NCBI RefSeq assembly: GCF_019649055.1
Contig: NW_026570225.1
Location: forward strand, 3,410,001 to 3,474,000
Length of the DNA: 64,000 nt
Source of the DNA: Paramacrobiotus metropolitanus
Taxonomy: Eukaryota > Tardigrada > Eutardigrada > Parachela > Macrobiotidae
Direction of reading: 5' to 3'
Shown here: positions 61,294-64,000 of the stretch, piece after piece
Numbering within the stretch: the stretch's first letter is position 1
How the letters are laid out: each line of letters starts with the position of its first letter
Made by a program: the position numbers and the translations under genes
Notes under the pieces: model-generated
The model's database searches: none
The model's input: only the letters and a program-made list of their open reading frames with translations
What the model was told of the DNA's origin: nothing

Positions 61294-64000
61294 ATGGACA
61301 AGCGTTCGGACATTGGGACGCCTATCAAAAATGGACATTCTTCTCATCACCACCATCATAGTCACTCACGATCTCCGACAATGCAAGTAAGCACAAGGCA
61401 ATATTCAGAACAAGAAAAATGTAACAGCATCTTCGTGACATTTAACAGCTGGCTGTACGACAGCCCACGTATATAAACATTATAGTGTATTCGTACGTAT
61501 AAGTATATTATATAGATCAAAGTGTAAAGAAAATTTTGAATAATGAAATTTCTTTGAAATTTACAGGTGCATTAGATTCTTTATTCGCTTTATGAACCTT
61601 GTACGCTTAACGTACTTGTACATCAATTTGTACATACAGTCTGTCAACGTATCGTATCCAAAAATACACCGTGTCGATTAAACCATTATTTCTTTTAGAT
61701 CGGTGACAGCCCGGCGCATTCCCGCGGCTCGACCCAGTTTGAAAGCGAGGAGTCGCCTAGCACACCGGCTTCCGACCCGAAGACTTCCCGCCGATCTTCC
61801 AATGATATACAAAAGTCAGTGTTGTCACTGCCAGGAGTGAACAATCATGAAGTAAGATAATTACGCTGGACAATTTAGACAACCGCTTTGTGAAGTATTC
61901 GTTCGTTTTTCCCAGTTGATGAACGCTAACTTTATAAGATCACTCGCAGCTACATGCGTACTTTAGCATCATAAAATACGGTATTTAATATGCGGCAGGT
62001 TTACTGGAACACAGTGTAGCACGTAGTAAAAGTACTTAGATTAATGTGTTATCAACTTTGCGTTTTTTGCTCTGCATAATAAATTATACTCGTACAGTGC
62101 CTGCATACGATAACGGTGTAATACGCTGCGGGTAATTTTCTAGGCTGCCGCTTTACGAAAACACATCAAAATCCTCGAAGAACGCCTTCGAAATGAACGT
62201 CATTCCCATGCAGTCAAATTTTCTGAACTGGAAAAACAGCTCATCCAAGAAAATGCCCAGCTCAAGGTAGTGACTTACAAAAATAAAACAAAGCAACTAC
62301 AAAGTCTGCGATTAAATAAAAAGACACTTAATCATTTAGACCCTCATAATTATGTAATCATTTTATGTCTTTTGTTGTTACATAATTTTGTTTTTCATAT
62401 AGAAAAGATTTATTATGTGAGTCGTGCATTTTAACATGCTGCACCGAGTTACTACAGTTTGCTGCCTTACGCAGAGAGCGAAACAGTTCTGCGTTTCCAA
62501 AAATATATATTATTGCACTTTTTTCAATTTTGCAAACGCCAATTCGGCCACCGTACTACGGTATTTACCTTCTTTACTTATAATTAAGGTCTCAACAAAT
62601 GCATTACAAAGGCAAATTAAGCGGGAACAACAGCTGGTGCAAGACCATGAACAGGAGCTGAGCAAACTGCGCAAAGGTGAACGGAAGAGCAAACTGTCCA
62701 ACATTACCAGCGGAATTGCGCGGAGTTTCAGCGATGCCACACTGGAAGACATGGAAATGAAGGTTTCACGCGTTGCACTAGCCTTTTAATCTCTATCCAG
62801 ACACCGAAAGAAGATTTTTATCACATCTATTTCAGGAAACATCGGCAAAACAAACTGATAACACTACTGAGTCGGAGGTGGTGCGCATGCTCAAGGAGCG
62901 TTTAGACGACTCTGAAAAAGACCGCCGCGAAGCCGAAGCAATATTTAATCAGTAAGCTGTGACATTTCGGCTGATCACACTGCAGCGCATAAAAATTTGG
63001 TAATAATTACTTATGCAATTTGCACAATAATACGGCAGGGAGCACATTCAATGTGTACCAATAACAATGTACAGTACAGTAAGTATTTGTACTTAGATGG
63101 CATTCACAAAGCAACGCTGATAAAACGCAATTAAAACTTGTAGGAGAGTGTAAGTACGAGCATATGAATACGCAAATCATATAATATTATTAGTTTATTA
63201 GTTACGAATGTTTTGAATAGACGCATCTCCACTTTGCTGCGCGAACGCAACGTCCAGAGAGTCCAGATGCAAAGTGCCGAAGAAAACATTCTCAAATTCA
63301 GCGGCGAGAACGAAGCGCTAAGGCAAACTGCCTACGAATACCGTCAACAGATGGAAGCCATTGGCAACGGAAATCCTTTCAACGACAATCAGCTGGCCTT
63401 GATCAAGCGCGACAACCAGCAGCTGCGCGAAGAACTGGATGCCCTACACCGTGAGAAACAGAAACTCTTGTTCGATCTAGAGAATCTGTCGGAAGAATTA
63501 GCCCTGCTCAAGGCTAATGAGCGCCAGAATCACGAAAACAATCAACTGGCCACTAATTTGAAAGACCGCATCGACACCCTTCGCAACCAGCTCTCTTCGC
63601 TGGAAAGGAGAAACAGCCAAAGAAACGGAAACGCGAGTGGAGAAAGTTCAGCTGTGGATCTGTCATCCAGCGAACCAACGCCCAGGAACGACAGTGACAT
63701 TCGGCGGCAGGCGGAGCTAGAAGAGCAGTTGCTACAGTACCAGCGCCAATTAGCGGAAACCAATCAGAAGTTAGGCCGCGTTTTGGAGATGAGTCAGCGT
63801 TACGAATCACATTGCTACAAACTGGAAAAGGAACTGTACAAAATCTACGGAAATAGCTACCAATTTGTCCAGACAGATTGGCGGCACAAAGATCAGGATT
63901 TCATAAAAAATCTTAAAAAAACTACCGCTACTCGGTCTCTTCCTAATTATGCGCAAATGCCGGCTAGAAAATCAACAGGTGTTTCTGTAACGACCCAAAC
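61294..64000 (+). CDS. Coiled-coil protein, cut by the right edge
   Basis: Six exons so far: 61294-61386, 61699-61851, 62144-62266, 62589-62762, 62836-62951, 63221-64000 (open at the edge), in phase, at least 479 codons. The N-terminus is disordered with a His run (HSSHHHHHSHSRSP) and Ser-rich segments typical of phosphorylation sites. From about residue 85 on it is nearly all heptad coiled coil (KHIKILEERLRNERHSHAVK, QRQIKREQQLVQDHEQELSK, QLREELDALHREKQKLLFDL). A conserved-looking island lies near the right edge (LYKIYGNSYQFVQTDWRHKD). Overall layout recalls Golgi or centrosome scaffold proteins, but I do not recognise the family. Start chosen as the first ATG in the frame of exon 1. Confidence 0.75.

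Noticed and set aside
61103-61294. 64-codon open frame ending in an ATG overlap with the next gene
   Set aside because: No recognisable content; stop-start overlap is not meaningful in this kind of genome and the next frame has its own splice pattern.

Overview
This is a eukaryotic window, almost certainly from an invertebrate animal with a compact genome. Genes are split by GT-AG introns, mostly 50 to 400 bp and often opening GTAAG. The gene set is metazoan: NUP205, LSM7, UFM1, FMR1/FXR, CCDC86, PRIM2, fructose-bisphosphate aldolase, SPT small subunit, VTA1, an RDH-type dehydrogenase, UBL5 and double-PHD proteins. I cannot name the species. There are no operons; genes lie singly on both strands, some as divergent pairs. 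Where exons are listed, their phases were checked by hand unless stated.

Left part (1-9.7 kb): a poorly supported exon at 0.5-1 kb, then a many-exon NUP205 gene on the minus strand that seems to lack the N-terminal half of the protein. It is divergent from LSM7, whose plus-strand reading frame stops being LSM-like midway.

Transposon cluster (9.7-19.2 kb): behind the truncated LSM7 lie a decayed KDZ-like transposase split by a hAT MITE, a 20-bp minisatellite, a Helitron-type 3' end and a 765-bp palindromic element flanked by TA. That element has itself been split by an apparently intact 5.5-kb P element. The P-element transposase (nine exons, 1160 aa, open throughout) has a SMAD-type MH1 domain in front of its THAP zinc finger. 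I know of no such combination, and it is the main find of the window.

Middle (19.3-44.6 kb): a short SNAPC5-like gene, UFM1 and an FMR1/FXR homologue (neither with an intron in the coding region), CCDC86 with a one-base frame break and a Helitron in its large intron, PRIM2 with all four Fe-S cysteines, aldolase with a TATA box, a gene-poor 3.3 kb, the SPT small subunit, a 1.27-kb hAT element, VTA1, a small inverted-repeat element and an RDH11-14-like dehydrogenase.

Right part (45.2-64 kb): a chromodomain-like nuclear gene, UBL5, an AT-hook/NLS protein, then two paralogous double-PHD plus SAM genes transcribed away from each other, and a coiled-coil protein cut by the right edge. Several genes here point to nuclear or chromatin work, but nothing in the sequence shows that they act together.
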